This document shows positions 9,315 through 9,731 of a stretch of 9,731 nt of DNA, piece by piece. The notes under the pieces were generated by a model that had not been told where the DNA came from, ran no database searches, and saw only the letters and a program-made list of their open reading frames with translations. A program made the position numbers and the translations under genes. Source of the stretch: a bacterium (lineage in GTDB: Bacteria > JAUVQV01 > DATDCY01); NCBI GenBank assembly GCA_036524115.1, contig DATDCY010000136.1:1-9731 (forward strand), read 5' to 3'. Every line of letters starts with the position of its first letter. Position 1 is the first letter of the stretch.

Positions 9315-9509
9315 GCGAGGCGGCTGGCCCGCTTCCGCAGGGAGATAGAGTGGAGCGGCCGTGAAGCCGGCGAACGGGCCGAGGGCGGTCCCGCAGGGAC
9401 GCGGGCTGTTGTTTGAGCCCGCAGGGCGAGTTACAGCACGCGAGCCCCCGGCCCATTCGCGGGTAGGCCGCGGAGACCCACGACCGAGGGAGCGGGCCCG
9501 CCGCCTCGC
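9315..9509 (-). repeat. 195-base nested imperfect palindrome: interspersed palindromic element or structured ncRNA
   Basis: The two halves pair collinearly. Outer stem: 9315-9336 with 9488-9509 (20 Watson-Crick pairs, one G-T, one mismatch in 22). Then 9350-9353 with 9478-9481, 9355-9360 with 9466-9471, 9367-9386 with 9444-9463 (17 of 20), and 9401-9409 with 9433-9441 (8 of 9, or 9 of 10 if 9400/9442 is added). A side hairpin GTCCC-GCA-GGGAC sits at 9388-9400. The apex is GCCC-GCA-GGGC (9417-9427) above an asymmetric internal loop, TGTTTGA opposite GAGTT. As minus-strand RNA, two C/A mismatches of the inner stem become G-U pairs while only one G-U is lost. This weakly favours transcription from the rsmE side, so I assign minus. 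I cannot name a known family. Confidence 0.6.
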
Positions 9510-9558
9510 GCACTGGCCCGAGGCCAAACGGGGCGCGACGGAAGCGAACAGGCGCCGC

Positions 9559-9572
9559 CGGGCCGGGGCCCG
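9559..9572 (-). terminator. Candidate terminator hairpin of rsmE
   Basis: CGGGCC (9559-9564) and GGCCCG (9567-9572) form a perfect inverted repeat, 19 bases past the rsmE stop on the minus strand. No U-run follows, so it is only a possible terminator or pause site. Confidence 0.3.
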
Positions 9573-9591
9573 ACGCGGAAACGGACGGGTA

Positions 9592-9731
9592 TCAGCCGCG
9601 CAGGCGCTCGGCGACGAGGCCCAGCAGCGCGATGCAGGCGGTGTCCGTGCGCAGCGTGCGCGGGCCGATGCCGACGACCGCGAAACCGTGCCGCTGCAGC
9701 AGCTCCAGCTCGAAGGGCACCCAGCCGCCCT
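9592..9731 (-). CDS. rsmE: 16S rRNA (uracil1498-N3)-methyltransferase, C-terminal fragment
   Basis: Only the last 46 codons are in the window; the 5' part lies beyond the right edge. The stop is TGA at 9594-9592. The peptide begins GGWVPFELELLQRHGF and continues through VVGIGPRTLRTDTACIALLGLV. This matches the C-terminal SAM-binding trefoil-knot region of RsmE (family pattern GPEGGW..E...A...GF....LG.RILR.ETA...AL). The partial codon before GGW fits the expected Glu. The full enzyme methylates N3 of U1498 in the 30S decoding centre. The gene converges on the kinase/regulator operon, with the palindromic element between them. Confidence 0.88.
   Translation of the reverse strand, partial: GGWVPFELELLQRHGFAVVGIGPRTLRTDTACIALLGLVAERLRG

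Larger units (their letters stand above)
9245..9591. other. Gene-free stretch between convergent ntrX and rsmE
   Basis: I find no credible coding region in these 347 bases; the open minus-strand frame 9241-9513 has no family resemblance or ribosome site. The stretch is dense in inverted repeats: hairpins at 9290-9306, 9514-9526 (TGGCC-CGA-GGCCA) and 9559-9572, and the large nested palindrome at 9315-9509. The motif CCGCAGGG recurs at 9335-9342, 9391-9398 and 9419-9426, with spacings of 56 and 28 bases. Confidence 0.7.

Noticed and set aside
9315-9509. 6S RNA, SRP RNA, tmRNA or an integron attC site as explanations for the palindrome
   Set aside because: It has no 6S-like large central bubble or usual neighbour gene, no SRP domain-IV motif, no tag-peptide frame, and no paired attC core sites of the expected sequence.

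Overview
The window is uniformly GC-rich DNA from a diderm (Gram-negative type) bacterium: it encodes a lipoprotein with a lipobox, an outer-membrane beta-barrel ending in phenylalanine, and a sigma-54-type response regulator. The gene order glyA - dCMP deaminase - nrdR is one I associate with Deltaproteobacteria/Desulfobacterota-like genomes, so such a lineage (or another GC-rich diderm such as NC10/Rokubacteria) is a reasonable but unproven guess.

Left part, minus strand (1-3450): two envelope genes, each behind its own near-consensus sigma-70 promoter. The promoter-distal one (1-1340, running off the left edge) is a lipoprotein with a CsgG/LpoB-like N-terminal domain, two TPR-like units, a Lys/Glu/Ala coiled-coil stalk built from a 24-bp tandem repeat, and an Ala/Pro tail. 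The other (1482-3362) is a secreted beta-barrel of about 626 residues that I cannot assign to a family. Position 3363-3573 is a divergent control region with the barrel promoter on one strand and several hairpins ahead of glyA on the other.

Central part, plus strand (3574-9244): a tightly packed five-gene operon. It contains glyA (serine/glycine and one-carbon units), a dCMP deaminase (dUMP supply for dTMP), nrdR (repressor of ribonucleotide reductase genes), an NtrY-like membrane histidine kinase and an NtrX-like response regulator. Three junctions overlap by 4-11 bases and the fourth gap is 3 bases. The first three genes form a deoxynucleotide/one-carbon set; the kinase/regulator pair is an uncommon continuation. 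The regulator has intact receiver and AAA+ domains, including GAFTGA, but no C-terminal Fis-type DNA-binding domain.

Right part (9245-9731): a 347-base stretch without a credible gene, followed on the minus strand by the C-terminal end of rsmE. The stretch holds the most striking non-coding signal of the window: 9315-9509 folds as one continuous nested imperfect palindrome (stems at 9315-9336/9488-9509, 9355-9360/9466-9471, 9367-9386/9444-9463 and 9401-9409/9433-9441) with a side hairpin and an apical hairpin that share a CCC-GCA-GGG core. It looks like either a dispersed palindromic repeat or a structured RNA lying between two convergent genes.
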